DNA of 64,000 bases from Gammaproteobacteria bacterium (GCA_016195665.1 JACPZD010000036.1:1-64000), one strand, 5' to 3'; positions 9,113 to 18,855 are shown, counted from the first letter of the stretch. Program-made: numbers and translations. The notes: generated by a model not told the origin, from the sequence alone.

Positions 9113-9597
9113 CTACCCATCACATGTTCAGCATCCGGCTGCCGAAAGCGCAACGCTGGATGACCTACTTGGCGTTGGTCGCGGTGGCCATCAGCGGCAT
9201 CGTTTGGTGGTTGTTGCACGACGTACTGCAATGGGGATGGATGCTCGCCGAGCGTCGCTTGCTGATTTCGCACGGGATCGCCGCTGCCGCCACGCTCGTC
9301 ATCGTCGGTGGACTGTTGCCGCTGCACATCCGCTTGGCCTGGCGCATTCGACGCAATCTGTCTTCAGGGGTTGCCGCACTGGTAGTTATGACGCTGCTGG
9401 CTGCGACCGGATTGCTGCTGTATTACGGCGGTGAGGATTGGCGCGACTGGGTACGATGGGCGCACATCGGTGCAGATCTCATCGCCGCACTTGCCATCCC
9501 GGTTCATGTCTGGTTGGGACGCAGGAAGCTCTCTCGCTCGGCTGCTCCCGTCGCGTCGGCAACGCGCAGCCAACGCTCCGAACGTGCGACATCATGA
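9109..9597 (+). CDS. four-helix membrane protein, b-type cytochrome-like (DUF4405-like)
   Basis: The 162-aa protein has four hydrophobic segments (about residues 18-40, 51-72, 87-107 and 118-135). His residues sit near helix ends: WLLHD, LISHG, LPLHIR, RWAHIG, IPVHVW. That pattern is like small cytochrome b561/DUF4405 membrane cytochromes. It overlaps apbE by 4 bp. In context it could pass electrons from quinol to the flavinylated protein; heme binding is inferred from the His positions only. The polar C-terminal tail may have been altered by the rearrangement just downstream. Confidence 0.6.
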   Translation: MTTHHMFSIRLPKAQRWMTYLALVAVAISGIVWWLLHDVLQWGWMLAERRLLISHGIAAAATLVIVGGLLPLHIRLAWRIRRNLSSGVAALVVMTLLAATGLLLYYGGEDWRDWVRWAHIGADLIAALAIPVHVWLGRRKLSRSAAPVASATRSQRSERATS

Positions 9598-9609
9598 GGT
9601 TGAAGCCTC

Positions 9610-9729
9610 ATGCCCCGCCGTTCGATCCTGTCCGCCGCCGAGCGAGCAAGCCTGCTGGCGTTACCCGATACCGAAGACGAACTCATCCGGCACTACACTT
9701 TCAGCGAGCCTGACCTATCTGTACTCAAC
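9610..9729 (+). pseudogene. 5' fragment of a second Tn3-family transposase gene
   Basis: The first 38 codons read [20 protein letters not shown] followed by [18 protein letters not shown], the conserved N-terminus of Tn3-subgroup TnpA. Homology stops abruptly where QRRG should follow. The start differs from the tnpA at 4258, so it comes from another element. It marks the right boundary of the flavin cassette. Confidence 0.75.
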
Positions 9730-10063
9730 CCCGAAAATTATGCTCTAATTCGTCCAACACTTTCAAATGCACCCAGCGGCGCCTTTGGCGTTATCGGCAT
9801 TAGTGAGCGCAAACTTGAGGCTCGCCTTCCATATGGTCAGAATGCGCATCCTCACCGTGCTGATGACCCGACTCCGCCTGCTCCACTTTGGGCAAGGATT
9901 TCACACCGATACCATAAGCGGTACACCACCTCGGCCCAACCCGCCACCGCGAGCGTGGCCCAGGCCAGCAGCAACAGCGTCAGAAATGCACGACGCGGCG
10001 CCGTGTCTGTCGTCGAGCGTTCCCGCCAAAACGACCAGGCCGCCAGCGGCAAAGGTCTCAAAG
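9730..10063. other. unassigned region between two gene remnants
   Basis: About 330 bp without a gene I can support. The minus strand has a 71-codon frame (9852-10067, TTG start) with one hydrophobic segment ([21 protein letters not shown]) that may be part of a broken membrane-protein gene. Junk left by transposon decay is the simplest reading. Confidence 0.4.
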
Positions 10064-10252
10064 TCAAGGGTCTTGCATTGCAATATCAAAGATGATGGTG
10101 GCGTTGATGTAGTCGCGTAGCAGGAATTTGCCCGCTTCGACATCGCCGCTCAGCAATTCGTTGATCGCTTCGGTCAGCATGGCTTGGCGGAAGCGGCGGT
10201 CGCGTTCGGCGCGCGCCACTACGGTTTCGCGAAATGCTCGTGTCAGTGCCAT
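10064..10252 (-). pseudogene. truncated HTH antitoxin-type regulator
   Basis: The 62-codon frame MALTRAFRETVVARAERDRR followed by FRQAMLTEAINELLSGDVEAG and LLRDYINATI matches the N-terminal half of a common family of small addiction-module antidote/transcription regulators. The helix-turn-helix half that normally follows (GFE.LA....K.SKSLMRMLG) is gone, replaced by IFDIAMQDP and a stop. No cognate toxin gene is seen nearby. Confidence 0.6.
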
Positions 10253-10446
10253 CTGCTTATCCTCTCTTCGATGCTATATCGTAACTGCGGATGCGTCGGA
10301 AAGACAGGGCTGTAAAAGACGCCATCATCCGAGTCGCCCTGCTCAAAATGTTTCTCGATAGCGCGGACTTGGATGACAAGCCCAGCTCCCCGCAGGTACA
10401 ATTGGACGATTCTCGCTTTCAATTTGAATCCTTAGGGAGTTCCGGC

Positions 10447-11334
10447 ATGTCCAAGAAGCACCCCGTGATTGCGGTGACGGGTTCGTCCGGGGCCGGCACC
10501 ACGACCGTCAAGCGCGCGTTTGAGCACATCTTCCTGCGCGAAAAGATCAACGCCGCCGTGGTCGAAGGCGACAGCTTTCACAGCCTGTCACGCGTCGACT
10601 TCAAGGAAGCCGTCAAAAAGGCCGAGGCCGAAGGCAATCGTCACTTCAGCCATTTCGGCCCGCAAGCCAACCATTTCGACAAGCTGGCCGAACTGTTCAA
10701 GACCTATGGCGAAACCGGTAGCGGCAAGAAGCGCTATTACATCCACAGCGATGAAGAGGCGGCACAACACAACAAGCGCCTCAACACCCGCCTGAATGTG
10801 GGCGAATTCACCCCGTGGGAAGACGTGCCGGCGGGTTCCGACGTGCTGTTCTACGAAGGCCTGCACGGCCTGGTCAAGACCGGCGATGTCGATGTCTCGG
10901 AGCATGTCGACCTGGGCATAGGCGTGGTGCCCATTGTCAACCTGGAATGGATCCAGAAAATCCATCGCGACGGCGCCGAGCGCGGATATTCCGCCGACGT
11001 GATCGTGGACACCATCCTGCGCCGCATGCCGGATTACGTGAACTACATCACACCGCAGTTCTCGCGCACCGACATCAACTTCCAGCGCGTGTCCACGGTG
11101 GACACCTCCAACCCCTTTATCTCGCGCGACATCCCGACGCCGGATGAAAGCTTCATCGTGATCCGCTTCCGCGACCCCAAGGGCGTGGATTTCCCCTACC
11201 TGCTGAACATGATCTGCAATTCCTTCATGTCGCGCCGCAACACCATCGTCGTCCCCGGCGGCAAGATGGGATTTGCCATGGAACTGATTCTGGCGCCCAT
11301 CATTCATGACATGATCGCAGGCAAGAACAAGTAA
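10447..11334 (+). CDS. prk: phosphoribulokinase
   Basis: The 295-aa protein phosphorylates ribulose 5-phosphate with ATP to make the CO2 acceptor ribulose 1,5-bisphosphate in the Calvin cycle. It has the P-loop GSSGAGTTTVKRAF, VEGDSFHSLSR, FSHFGPQANHFDKL, the catalytic-base region YEGLHGLVKTGDVDV and RDGAERGYSADVIVDTILRRMPDYV, typical of the short proteobacterial type. The ATG at 10447 follows AGGGAG; the upstream in-frame extension is not conserved. It stands alone; RuBisCO must lie elsewhere. It implies capacity for autotrophic carbon fixation. Confidence 0.95.
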   Translation: MSKKHPVIAVTGSSGAGTTTVKRAFEHIFLREKINAAVVEGDSFHSLSRVDFKEAVKKAEAEGNRHFSHFGPQANHFDKLAELFKTYGETGSGKKRYYIHSDEEAAQHNKRLNTRLNVGEFTPWEDVPAGSDVLFYEGLHGLVKTGDVDVSEHVDLGIGVVPIVNLEWIQKIHRDGAERGYSADVIVDTILRRMPDYVNYITPQFSRTDINFQRVSTVDTSNPFISRDIPTPDESFIVIRFRDPKGVDFPYLLNMICNSFMSRRNTIVVPGGKMGFAMELILAPIIHDMIAGKNK

Positions 11335-11358
11335 CCTGCTAAGGAAACTCTGAATAAT

Positions 11359-12528
11359 CTAACCCTGGCGTCCGCGACCCAGACGGTGGAGCCAGCGATC
11401 CACTTTTCCCCACAGGTGTTCGCGCAGGCGCAGATGCAGCGGGCGGCGCTGCCAGTCGTGATAGCGGTGTTCGATGCTTGCGTTGAAGTCGTCTTCGAAC
11501 AACGCCTGCAAGGCGCGCGCAAAAGCCGCGTCCTTCACTTCCTGATTGGCCTCGAGGTTCCAGCGCAGGTTCCAGCGATCGAGATTGCTTGATCCGATCG
11601 ACGCCCAGTCGTCGCACAGATTGAGCTTGGTGTGCAGCACGCGCGGCTGGTATTCGAAAATGCGCACGCCGCTGCGCAGCAGGCCCGCATAAAAGCGGCG
11701 GCCGGCGAGACGCACCGCCGGGTGGTCGGTGTGCGGCCCGGGCAGCAGCAGGCGCACGTCGACGCCACGGCGCGCGGCCAGGCGCAGGGTCCGGCGCACG
11801 CGGCGTACCGGAATGAAATAGGCGGTGGCGATCCAGACCCGCTCGCGCGCCGTGCGCACCTGCCTGATGAGCGAGCGCTGGATCTCCTGCCTGGCGGGGC
11901 CCTGACCGATGGTGACGCGGCCGGCCATGGCCTGTGTGCCGGCGGCCGGTATAACCGATGCGGCAACCGCCGGCGGCAGATCGAGTGGTTGTGCTGCATG
12001 CCGGTTCCAGACATCGCCGAACAGCGCCTCCCAGTCGGCAAGGACAGGTCCCTCGATGCGGATCATGGTTTCGCGCCAGCCCGGCGTGCCCGCATGCGGC
12101 GGATCGAATTCATCGGTGATGCCCGCGCCGCCGACAAACGCCACCGCCCCGTCCACTTGCAGAAGCTTGCGGTGATCGCGCGCGAAATTGCGGAACCACT
12201 TGCCGGGATGAAGCGGGTTGTAGAACATGGGCGCTACGCCGCCTGCCGTAAGGCGCGCACGATCGTGCCGGCTGAGGCCGAGCGCGCCAAAGTCATCCAC
12301 CAGCAGTTTGACTGCCACGCCGCGCGCGGCGGCCGCAGTCAGTGCCGCAATAAAGCGATCGGCGACCATGCCGGACTCGAACAGATAAATTTCCAGCAGG
12401 ATGTAACGGCGGGCGCCGGCAATGGCGGCGATCATCTGCGGATAGAACCGGCCGCCATCAACCAGCAACTCGAAGCGGTTGCCCGCACGCCAGGGGAAGC
12501 GGTAAGCGGGTAAGAGATGCTTGTTCAT
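11359..12528 (-). CDS. phospholipase D family protein, cardiolipin synthase (ClsB-like)
   Basis: The protein of about 389 aa has two PLD half-sites: RDHRKLLQVDGAVAFVGGAG (HxK near residue 140) and VLHTKLNLCDDWASIGSSNL (near residue 312), each with the Gly/Ser/Asn-Asp tail of active HKD enzymes. The layout without N-terminal membrane helices resembles ClsB/YbhO, which makes cardiolipin from phosphatidylglycerol and a second phospholipid. The start at the ATG 12528 is used; a GTG lies 9 bp upstream. Arg-rich C-terminus (GKVDRWLHRLGRGRQG) suggests membrane association. Confidence 0.85.
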   Translation of the reverse strand: MNKHLLPAYRFPWRAGNRFELLVDGGRFYPQMIAAIAGARRYILLEIYLFESGMVADRFIAALTAAAARGVAVKLLVDDFGALGLSRHDRARLTAGGVAPMFYNPLHPGKWFRNFARDHRKLLQVDGAVAFVGGAGITDEFDPPHAGTPGWRETMIRIEGPVLADWEALFGDVWNRHAAQPLDLPPAVAASVIPAAGTQAMAGRVTIGQGPARQEIQRSLIRQVRTARERVWIATAYFIPVRRVRRTLRLAARRGVDVRLLLPGPHTDHPAVRLAGRRFYAGLLRSGVRIFEYQPRVLHTKLNLCDDWASIGSSNLDRWNLRWNLEANQEVKDAAFARALQALFEDDFNASIEHRYHDWQRRPLHLRLREHLWGKVDRWLHRLGRGRQG

Positions 12529-12585
12529 GCCAGGCACACCGACGGGTGGCGGGGAGGCGCAGCCGGCGCGCGCGGATATACGGGA

Positions 12586-13047
12586 TCAGGAAGATCGGGC
12601 ATAACTCCCGACCAATTCGGCCTCGGCGAGGATATGGCCGCGCATGGCCTTTTCGAGCTTGGCCTTGGCGGGCACGCCCAGATCGGGAAGTATGATATCT
12701 AAAGCGTAGAGTTTATGAACATAACGGTGTTCTCCGGAAGGCGGACAGGGGCCGCCATAACCGGTGCTGCGAAAATCGTTCAACCCTTCCTTGGTTCCAG
12801 AGGGCAGTTGCTGCGCCCTCACGCCCTCCGGCAAACCTTTACTCTCCGGCGGCAGATTGTAAAGAACCCAGTGCACCCAGGTGCGTCCCGGGGCGTCGGG
12901 ATCATCCACGATCAAGGCCAGACCTTTTGCCTCCTTCGGCACACCGGACCACACGAGGGGCGGAGAGATATTTTTGCCGTCACAGGTGTAGATCGAGGGA
13001 ATCCCCTCATTGTGGCTGAAGGCGGGTGAAGTCAATGTCAGCGTCAT
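12586..13047 (-). CDS. YbhB/YbcL family PEBP-like protein
   Basis: The 153-aa protein has the phosphatidylethanolamine-binding protein fold signature: IPSIYTCDGKNISPPLVWSG, DDPDAPGRTWVHWVLYNLP and GYGGPCPPSGEHRYVHKLYA, which line the anion pocket. Bacterial YbhB/YbcL proteins are cytoplasmic and of unclear role. It lies between the PLD gene and cusA, all on the minus strand, with no evidence of functional linkage. Confidence 0.9.
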   Translation of the reverse strand: MTLTLTSPAFSHNEGIPSIYTCDGKNISPPLVWSGVPKEAKGLALIVDDPDAPGRTWVHWVLYNLPPESKGLPEGVRAQQLPSGTKEGLNDFRSTGYGGPCPPSGEHRYVHKLYALDIILPDLGVPAKAKLEKAMRGHILAEAELVGSYARSS

Positions 13048-13084
13048 GCGTCAGCCCTCCTGAATCCTTGGCAACTGTCCAATT

Positions 13085-16000
13085 TCATTCTACGGACCGG
13101 CGCTTCCACAGTAAATATAACACCGGGATCAGAAACAGCGAAACCAGCGGCGCGGTAATCATGCCGCCAACCATGGGGGCGGCGATGCGTTTCATGACTT
13201 CGGAGCCGGTGCCGCTGCCGATCATGATGGGTAACAGTCCGGCGATGATGACGGCGGCGGTCATGGCGAGCGGGCGCACGCGCAGCGCGGCGCCTTCGAT
13301 GACGGCGGCTTGCAGTTCGGCGAGTGTCTTGGGCTGATGCCGCGCGTAGGCCTGGTTGAGATACACCAGCATCACCACGCCGAATTCGGCGGCCACACCG
13401 GCCAGCGCAATAAAGCCTACACCCACCGCGACGGAAAAGTTATAACCCAGCAGATACAACAGCCAGAAGCCGCCCACCAGCGCCAGGGGCACGGCGCCCA
13501 TCACCATCAGCGACTGCGTGAGGTTGCGAAAGCTGAGATAAAGCAGCAACAGGATAATCGCCAGCGTGAACGGGATGACGTATTGCAGCCGTTGCCTGGC
13601 GCGCTCCAAATATTCGTATTGGCCGGACCAGGCGAGCGTGTAGCCGGCGGGCAGTTTGACTTGATCCGCAACACGCTGTTTTGCCTCGCTCACATAGGAG
13701 CCCAGGTCACGCCCTTCGATTTGCACATAAATCCAGCCGCTGAGCCGGGCATTTTCGCTTTTGAGCATGTCGGGGCCGTCGGCGATTTCAATCTTTGCTA
13801 CGTCGCTTAACGCGATCTGTGCGCCGCCGGCGGCCACCACGGGCAGCAGGCGCAGTTGTTCCAGCGAGTCGCGCACTTCCTGCGGGTAGCGGATGTTGAT
13901 CGGATAGCGCTCACGCCCCTCGACGGTCTCCGCGATGTTCATGCCGCCCACGGCGGCGCTGATGACCTCCTGGATGTCGGCGATGTTCAGCCCATACCGC
14001 GCGGCGGCGCGGCGGTCTATATCAATCATGATATAACGCCCGCCGGTGACACGCTCCGCATACGCCGACGTGGTGCCGGGGATGTCGCGCAAGGCGTTCT
14101 CGACCTGTTTGCTGAGTGTGTCTATCACCTGTAGATCAGGCCCGGCGATCTTCACGCCCACCGGGCTTTTGATGCCGGTGGCCAGCATGTCTATGCGCGT
14201 CTTGATGGGCATGACCCAGACGTTCGCCACACCGGGGAACTGCACGATGCGATCCAGTTCCTGTTTCAGTTTTTCCAGCGTCATGCCGGGACGCCACTCG
14301 CTTTTGGGCTTGAATTGAATCAGTGTCTCCAGCATGCTGAGCGGCGCGGGATCCGTAGCCGTGTCGGCGCGTCCGGCCTTGCCGAACACGCTGCGCACTT
14401 CGGGAACGGTCTTGATGAGTTTGTCGGACTGCTGTAGAAATTCCTGCGCCTTGCCGATGGACACACCCGGCAACAGCGTGGGCATGTACATGAGGTCGCC
14501 CTCGTCCATGTCGGGCATAAACTCACTGCCCAAGCGGCTCAAGGGATACATCATGCTCACCACCAGCAAGACGGAAACCAGCACCGTCAACTTAGGGATG
14601 CGCAACACGTTTTGCAGCAGCGGCTTGTACAGGGCGATGAGTACGCGGTTGATGGGATTTTTATGCTCCGCAATGACCCGGCCGCGAATCAAATACCCCA
14701 TCAGCACCGGCACCAGCGTGATGGAAAGCCCCGCCGCGGCCGCCATCGCGTAGGTCTTGGTGTAGGCAAGCGGCGCGAACAGGCGTCCCTCCTGGCCTTC
14801 CAGGGTAAACACCGGAAGAAAACTCACGGTGATGATGAGCAGCGCAAAAAATAAAGGCGGGCCGACCTCAGAGGCTGCCTTGTACATCAACTCCCAGCGG
14901 TCATGCCCACCATGGCGCTCCAAATGTTTGTGCGCGTTTTCGATCATCACGATGGCGGCGTCCACCATCGCGCCCACGGCGATGGCAATGCCGCCCAGCG
15001 ACATGATGTTGGCGTTGATGCCCTGGTAATACATCACCAGGAACGCGGCGAGTATGCCCAGCGGCAGGCTGACCACCGCCACCAGGGCCGAGCGCAGATG
15101 CAGTAAAAACGCCGCGCAGACCAGCGCCACGACGATGAATTCTTCAATCAATTTTTCCTTGAGATTATCCACCGCGCGCCGGATGAGGCTGGAGCGGTCA
15201 TAGGTCTCGACGATTTCCACGCCTTGCGGAAGCTGTTTCTTGATTTCGGCCAGCTTGGCCTTGACCGCAGAGAGGGTGTCCAGCGCGTTGTAGCCGCTGC
15301 GCATCACGATGATGCCGCCCACCACTTCACCCTCGCCGTTCAGTTCCGCAATGCCTTGACGCAGTTGCGGGCCCAGGCGGATCTCGGCCACGTCTTCGAG
15401 CAACAGCGGCGTGCCGTTCTTGCTGACGCCCAAGGGTATGGCGCGCAAATCTTCGATCCCCGTGAGATAACCCTTGGCGCGCACCACGTATTCCGCCTCG
15501 GCCATTTCAATTACCGATCCGCCGACTTCCTGGCTGGCCTGCTCGACGGCGGCGCGCAACGTCGCCAGGGTGAGGTTGTAAGCACGCAGGCGCGCAGGGT
15601 TCACCACGATTTGGTATTGCTTCACCATGCCGCCCAACGTGGCCGCCTCGGCCACGCCCGGCACGGCGCGCAGTTGAAACTTGAGCACCCAATCCTGCAA
15701 GCTGCGCAACTGCGCTATATCGTGCTTGCCGCTGCGATCGATGAGCGCGTATTCGTAAATCCAGCCCACGCCGGTGGCATCGGGTCCCAGCGCGGTACGC
15801 GCGCCCTTCGGCAGACGGTCGGTCACCTGGCTCAAATACTCCAGCACGCGCGAGCGCGCCCAATAAAGGTCGGTGCCGTCGGCGAATAATACATAGATAT
15901 ACGAATCGCCGAAGAACGAGTAACCGCGCACCGTGGTGGCGCCCGGCACCGACAGCATGGTCGTGGCGAGGGGATAGGTGATTTGATCCTCTACCACCTG

Positions 16001-16174
16001 CGGCGCCTGGCCCGGGTAACTGGTCTTGATGATGACTTGCACGTCGGACAGATCGGGAATGGCGTCGAGCGGCATACGCATCACGGCGTATACGCCAAAG
16101 CCGCTGAGCAACAGCGCCAGCAGCAGCACCAATGCGCGGTTTGTGAGCGACCAGCGTATGACGGATGCGATCAT
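13085..16174 (-). CDS. cusA: heavy-metal efflux RND pump CusA
   Basis: The 1029-aa inner-membrane proton antiporter of the HME-RND family has 12 predicted helices and two large periplasmic loops. Helix 4 carries [19 protein letters not shown] with the proton-relay acidic residue. [15 protein letters not shown] and [14 protein letters not shown] keep Met residues at positions used by E. coli CusA for Cu(I)/Ag(I), so monovalent metal specificity is likely. Its start overlaps the cusB stop by 4 bp (order cusC-cusB-cusA). Confidence 0.93.
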   Translation of the reverse strand: MIASVIRWSLTNRALVLLLALLLSGFGVYAVMRMPLDAIPDLSDVQVIIKTSYPGQAPQVVEDQITYPLATTMLSVPGATTVRGYSFFGDSYIYVLFADGTDLYWARSRVLEYLSQVTDRLPKGARTALGPDATGVGWIYEYALIDRSGKHDIAQLRSLQDWVLKFQLRAVPGVAEAATLGGMVKQYQIVVNPARLRAYNLTLATLRAAVEQASQEVGGSVIEMAEAEYVVRAKGYLTGIEDLRAIPLGVSKNGTPLLLEDVAEIRLGPQLRQGIAELNGEGEVVGGIIVMRSGYNALDTLSAVKAKLAEIKKQLPQGVEIVETYDRSSLIRRAVDNLKEKLIEEFIVVALVCAAFLLHLRSALVAVVSLPLGILAAFLVMYYQGINANIMSLGGIAIAVGAMVDAAIVMIENAHKHLERHGGHDRWELMYKAASEVGPPLFFALLIITVSFLPVFTLEGQEGRLFAPLAYTKTYAMAAAAGLSITLVPVLMGYLIRGRVIAEHKNPINRVLIALYKPLLQNVLRIPKLTVLVSVLLVVSMMYPLSRLGSEFMPDMDEGDLMYMPTLLPGVSIGKAQEFLQQSDKLIKTVPEVRSVFGKAGRADTATDPAPLSMLETLIQFKPKSEWRPGMTLEKLKQELDRIVQFPGVANVWVMPIKTRIDMLATGIKSPVGVKIAGPDLQVIDTLSKQVENALRDIPGTTSAYAERVTGGRYIMIDIDRRAAARYGLNIADIQEVISAAVGGMNIAETVEGRERYPINIRYPQEVRDSLEQLRLLPVVAAGGAQIALSDVAKIEIADGPDMLKSENARLSGWIYVQIEGRDLGSYVSEAKQRVADQVKLPAGYTLAWSGQYEYLERARQRLQYVIPFTLAIILLLLYLSFRNLTQSLMVMGAVPLALVGGFWLLYLLGYNFSVAVGVGFIALAGVAAEFGVVMLVYLNQAYARHQPKTLAELQAAVIEGAALRVRPLAMTAAVIIAGLLPIMIGSGTGSEVMKRIAAPMVGGMITAPLVSLFLIPVLYLLWKRRSVE

Positions 16175-17505
16175 GGTGCACCTCCCGCGCGCCGGCCTTT
16201 GGTCACCACATTTTTCTCGGCATCCGGCGCACTCAGGCGTTGCAATCCCGCCTTGAGATTGCTTTCGGAATCGAGCAGAAATTGCCCTGACGTAACGACC
16301 TGCGTCCCTTCTTCCAGACCTGAAATAATTTCGGTGCGCTCACCGTATTCGGCGCCCGCCTCGACCGTGCGCGCCGCGAATCTGCCTTCACCCAAGGCCA
16401 CAATCACCCGGCTCTCCGTGCCGGTGCGTATCAGCGCCTCGCGCGGGATACTGAGCGCCACACGCTCATCGCCTGCGTGGAGGTACGCCTCGGCAAACAT
16501 ATTGGGCTTCAACAACAGATCGGGATTATCGAACCGCAAGCGCATCTTGATTGTGCGCGTCACGGGGTCCGCACTGGGGTATACGTACTCCAGTTTGCCG
16601 CGCCACACCTTGCCGGGCAGTGCGGGGACACGCAGCTCTGCGTCCGTACCGGCGGCCAAACCGGCGGCCTGTTGCGGGAACACATCCATCACCACCCATA
16701 CGCTAGCCGGATCAACCAGACTCGCCACCACCGTGGAGGATTCCACAAACATGCCCTGACGCACGCCCAGCGATTCCACCACGCCGTCGGCGGGCGCGTA
16801 GACCTTGATCAGCGTTTCGGCCTTGCGGGTTTTATCCAGGACGGCAATCTGCTCTTCCGCCAGGCCCAGGGAGCGTAAACGCACGCGCGCCGCACTCCGC
16901 ACAAAATTATTGCCCGACGCGACGGCCTGCAAGTACTCCTCTTGGGCGCTCGCGAGTTTGGGTGAAAACACCTCGAAGAGCAGATCGCCTTTGTGCACTT
17001 CTTCACCCACAAACGTGACATGCTGGCGTTCGATCCAGCCTTCATAGCGCAGATGAATATGCCGGATACGGTCCTCATCCCAGCTCACGTAACCCACGGC
17101 GGCGATGCGCCGCTTTAACACACTGCGCTCCGCAGGCTCGGTGCGTACGCCCATATTGTTGACCATCGCAGGTGAAATGGTGACGACGGCCGCGCCTCCG
17201 GTCGCTCCCGGCATCCTGCCTCCCGCAACATTAGCAGAACCCTTCGCTATCGCTCTTCCCTGTACGTTAGATGCATCATCGTAGATCGGGATGTAATCCA
17301 TACCCATTTCGTCCTTGAGGGGCTTGTCGGCGGTGATCGCCGGGTTCATGGGATGCCGGTAGAATTTTGGCTTCTTTCCCTGGACGTCAGCGGAAGTCGC
17401 CGGCGCCCTATCCATCTTTCCCCCGTTCAGCCCGTAACGTTGCACGGCCATACCCGCCAGCACGCTCAATACGACGAGCACTGCCACCCAGATCCGCGGC
17501 TTCAT
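16171..17505 (-). CDS. cusB: RND efflux periplasmic adaptor CusB
   Basis: The 444-aa membrane-fusion protein has an N-terminal anchor, a heavy-metal-binding segment ([20 protein letters not shown], then MDYIPIYDD), barrel-sandwich and hairpin domains, and a C-terminal beta domain ([20 protein letters not shown]). It links CusA to CusC and delivers Cu(I)/Ag(I). Between the metal segment and the first beta domain lies [16 protein letters not shown], encoded by a repeat also found in cusC (17201-17233). It overlaps cusC and cusA by 4 bp each. Confidence 0.93.
   Translation of the reverse strand: MKPRIWVAVLVVLSVLAGMAVQRYGLNGGKMDRAPATSADVQGKKPKFYRHPMNPAITADKPLKDEMGMDYIPIYDDASNVQGRAIAKGSANVAGGRMPGATGGAAVVTISPAMVNNMGVRTEPAERSVLKRRIAAVGYVSWDEDRIRHIHLRYEGWIERQHVTFVGEEVHKGDLLFEVFSPKLASAQEEYLQAVASGNNFVRSAARVRLRSLGLAEEQIAVLDKTRKAETLIKVYAPADGVVESLGVRQGMFVESSTVVASLVDPASVWVVMDVFPQQAAGLAAGTDAELRVPALPGKVWRGKLEYVYPSADPVTRTIKMRLRFDNPDLLLKPNMFAEAYLHAGDERVALSIPREALIRTGTESRVIVALGEGRFAARTVEAGAEYGERTEIISGLEEGTQVVTSGQFLLDSESNLKAGLQRLSAPDAEKNVVTKGRRAGGAP
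17201..17233 (-). repeat. 33-bp intragenic repeat within cusB
   Basis: On the minus strand this encodes [11 protein letters not shown] in frame. It matches 18676-18708 in cusC at 32 of 33 positions. Both copies are followed by a CCCTGTACGT box, directly in cusC and after 21 extra bases in cusB. The arms GTCGC/GCGAC are self-complementary in the cusC copy. Confidence 0.8.
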
Positions 17506-18818
17506 GATGATTCTCCTTGCAGATACAACAATCGGGCCTGGGCCTTGGCGCGATCCACCCGCAGACGCAGGCCTTGCAGCCTGGCTTCCAGCTCGGTATT
17601 GCGTGCGCGGATAATTTCGGAAAAGGCGCCAAAGTTGCTCTGATACGCCTTGATCGCGGCCTCGGTATTTTGCCGGGCCTGGGGAAGAATTTCGTTCTGA
17701 TACGCCGTGTCGCGCTCCCCGAGCAGTCGCCAGGCGACGTAATCCGTCGCGAGGGCGTGCAGCAGGTCGCGCTTGCGGTCGTCGCGCGCATAACGCGCGG
17801 CATGCACCTGTTGCTGGCTCGCGGCGAGCCGCCTGTCCTGACGTTTGTCGGGGAACAGAGGCAACTCCACCGTGACCATCGCCGATACATAATCCGTGCG
17901 CCCTCCGCCGCGCAGGCCGTAATTCACCCCCACCCCCCAGCCCGGCTGGTACTGGGCGCGTGCGATCTCGACGTCACTCTGCCCGGCGTTCACCAGAGCA
18001 TCCTCCACACGCATGAGCGGATGCGCATCCAGACGCGCCTCGATCTCCTCACGACGCGCCGGCTCGGCGAGCACGGGAAAATCTTGAGCGAGCGGCCGCT
18101 CCGGTTGATGCGAACCCAGCCATTTAGCGAGTTCGGCCTGGGCCACCGCGCGCTCGGTCTCGATGCCCGCCAGCCGTTCCTTCACCATCCGCTGCTCCAG
18201 TTCCACGCTCAATAGATCCTGCGGCGTGGCAAGACCCGCGCCATATTGCGACTGCGCCACTTCGGTCAATTGCTTGAGCAGCTGCTGCGACTGTTGCACC
18301 ACGCTGAGGGCTTGCGTCTGGTAGTACACCTCCAGCCAACCGGCGCGCACGGCGTTGAGCACGTTGCGCCGCTGCTGCTCCGCACGCGCCCGTTCGGCGT
18401 CCGACATCGCCTCCGCCCGGCGCTGCTTGAAGTGCAGACTGTTTCCCGGCGGGAAGGCTTGCTGCGCGCCCAACGTGAGCATGGTGAAGTCATCGCCGGT
18501 GACACTAAGATTACGGGTGGGAACGTCTTGCAGGCCGAGGCTTAGCGTAGGATCGGGCAACTGGCCGTCCGCCACCGCTTGCTCCTGCTCGGCCGCGGCG
18601 AGTGCGCCGTAGCGCGGCAACAGCGGATCGGCGGCGAGCGCCAACTGTTCCGCCTCGCTCAAGGTCAGCGGGATTGTCGCTCCCGGCATCCTGCCTCCCG
18701 CGACATTACTACGTCCCTGTACGTCATCGGGATGATCGGCCGCGTTGACCGGCGCCACGGTCAGCACCAGCAGTGCGGCAATACAAAAAACCAGATAATT
18801 CTGGAAACAGTGAGACAT
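17502..18818 (-). CDS. cusC: TolC-family outer-membrane channel CusC
   Basis: The 438-aa protein has a signal peptide (ending APVNAA at about residue 26) and two repeated outer-membrane-factor domains with long helices (TLSEAEQLALAADPLLPRYG at about residue 52; LLSVELEQRMVKERLAGIE at about 202). It forms the outer-membrane exit duct of the CusCBA tripartite pump. No lipobox Cys is seen at the signal, unlike E. coli CusC. Residues 34-49 ([16 protein letters not shown]) are encoded by the repeat shared with cusB. It is the first gene of the operon. Confidence 0.9.
   Translation of the reverse strand: MSHCFQNYLVFCIAALLVLTVAPVNAADHPDDVQGRSNVAGGRMPGATIPLTLSEAEQLALAADPLLPRYGALAAAEQEQAVADGQLPDPTLSLGLQDVPTRNLSVTGDDFTMLTLGAQQAFPPGNSLHFKQRRAEAMSDAERARAEQQRRNVLNAVRAGWLEVYYQTQALSVVQQSQQLLKQLTEVAQSQYGAGLATPQDLLSVELEQRMVKERLAGIETERAVAQAELAKWLGSHQPERPLAQDFPVLAEPARREEIEARLDAHPLMRVEDALVNAGQSDVEIARAQYQPGWGVGVNYGLRGGGRTDYVSAMVTVELPLFPDKRQDRRLAASQQQVHAARYARDDRKRDLLHALATDYVAWRLLGERDTAYQNEILPQARQNTEAAIKAYQSNFGAFSEIIRARNTELEARLQGLRLRVDRAKAQARLLYLQGESS
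18676..18708 (-). repeat. 33-bp intragenic repeat within cusC
   Basis: This is the partner of 17201-17233. It encodes the same [11 protein letters not shown] peptide in the same frame, between the signal peptide and the first conserved domain, where an insertion would be tolerated. Confidence 0.8.
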
Positions 18819-18839
18819 GACGGCTCTCCTTAAAGAAAA

Positions 18840-18855
18840 CTAAACGGACGTTTAG
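18840..18855. promoter_or_regulatory. palindrome upstream of cusC (possible operator)
   Basis: CTAAACG-GA-CGTTTAG is a perfect 7-bp dyad 22 bp upstream of the cusC start and between it and the Cys-rich gene. The position suits a metal-responsive repressor or activator site, but I know of no regulator with this exact motif. Confidence 0.35.

Noticed and set aside
9852-10067. 71-codon minus-strand frame with one hydrophobic stretch
   Set aside because: It needs a TTG start, has no ribosome site and lies between two gene remnants; kept only as part of an unassigned region.
10291-10446. Upstream extension of the phosphoribulokinase frame
   Set aside because: The family begins at MSKKHPVIAVTGSSG, and AGGGAG stands right before the ATG at 10447.
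11632-12513. Long plus-strand frame opposite the phospholipase D gene
   Set aside because: Both HKD motifs are on the minus strand; this frame has no start signal or domain.
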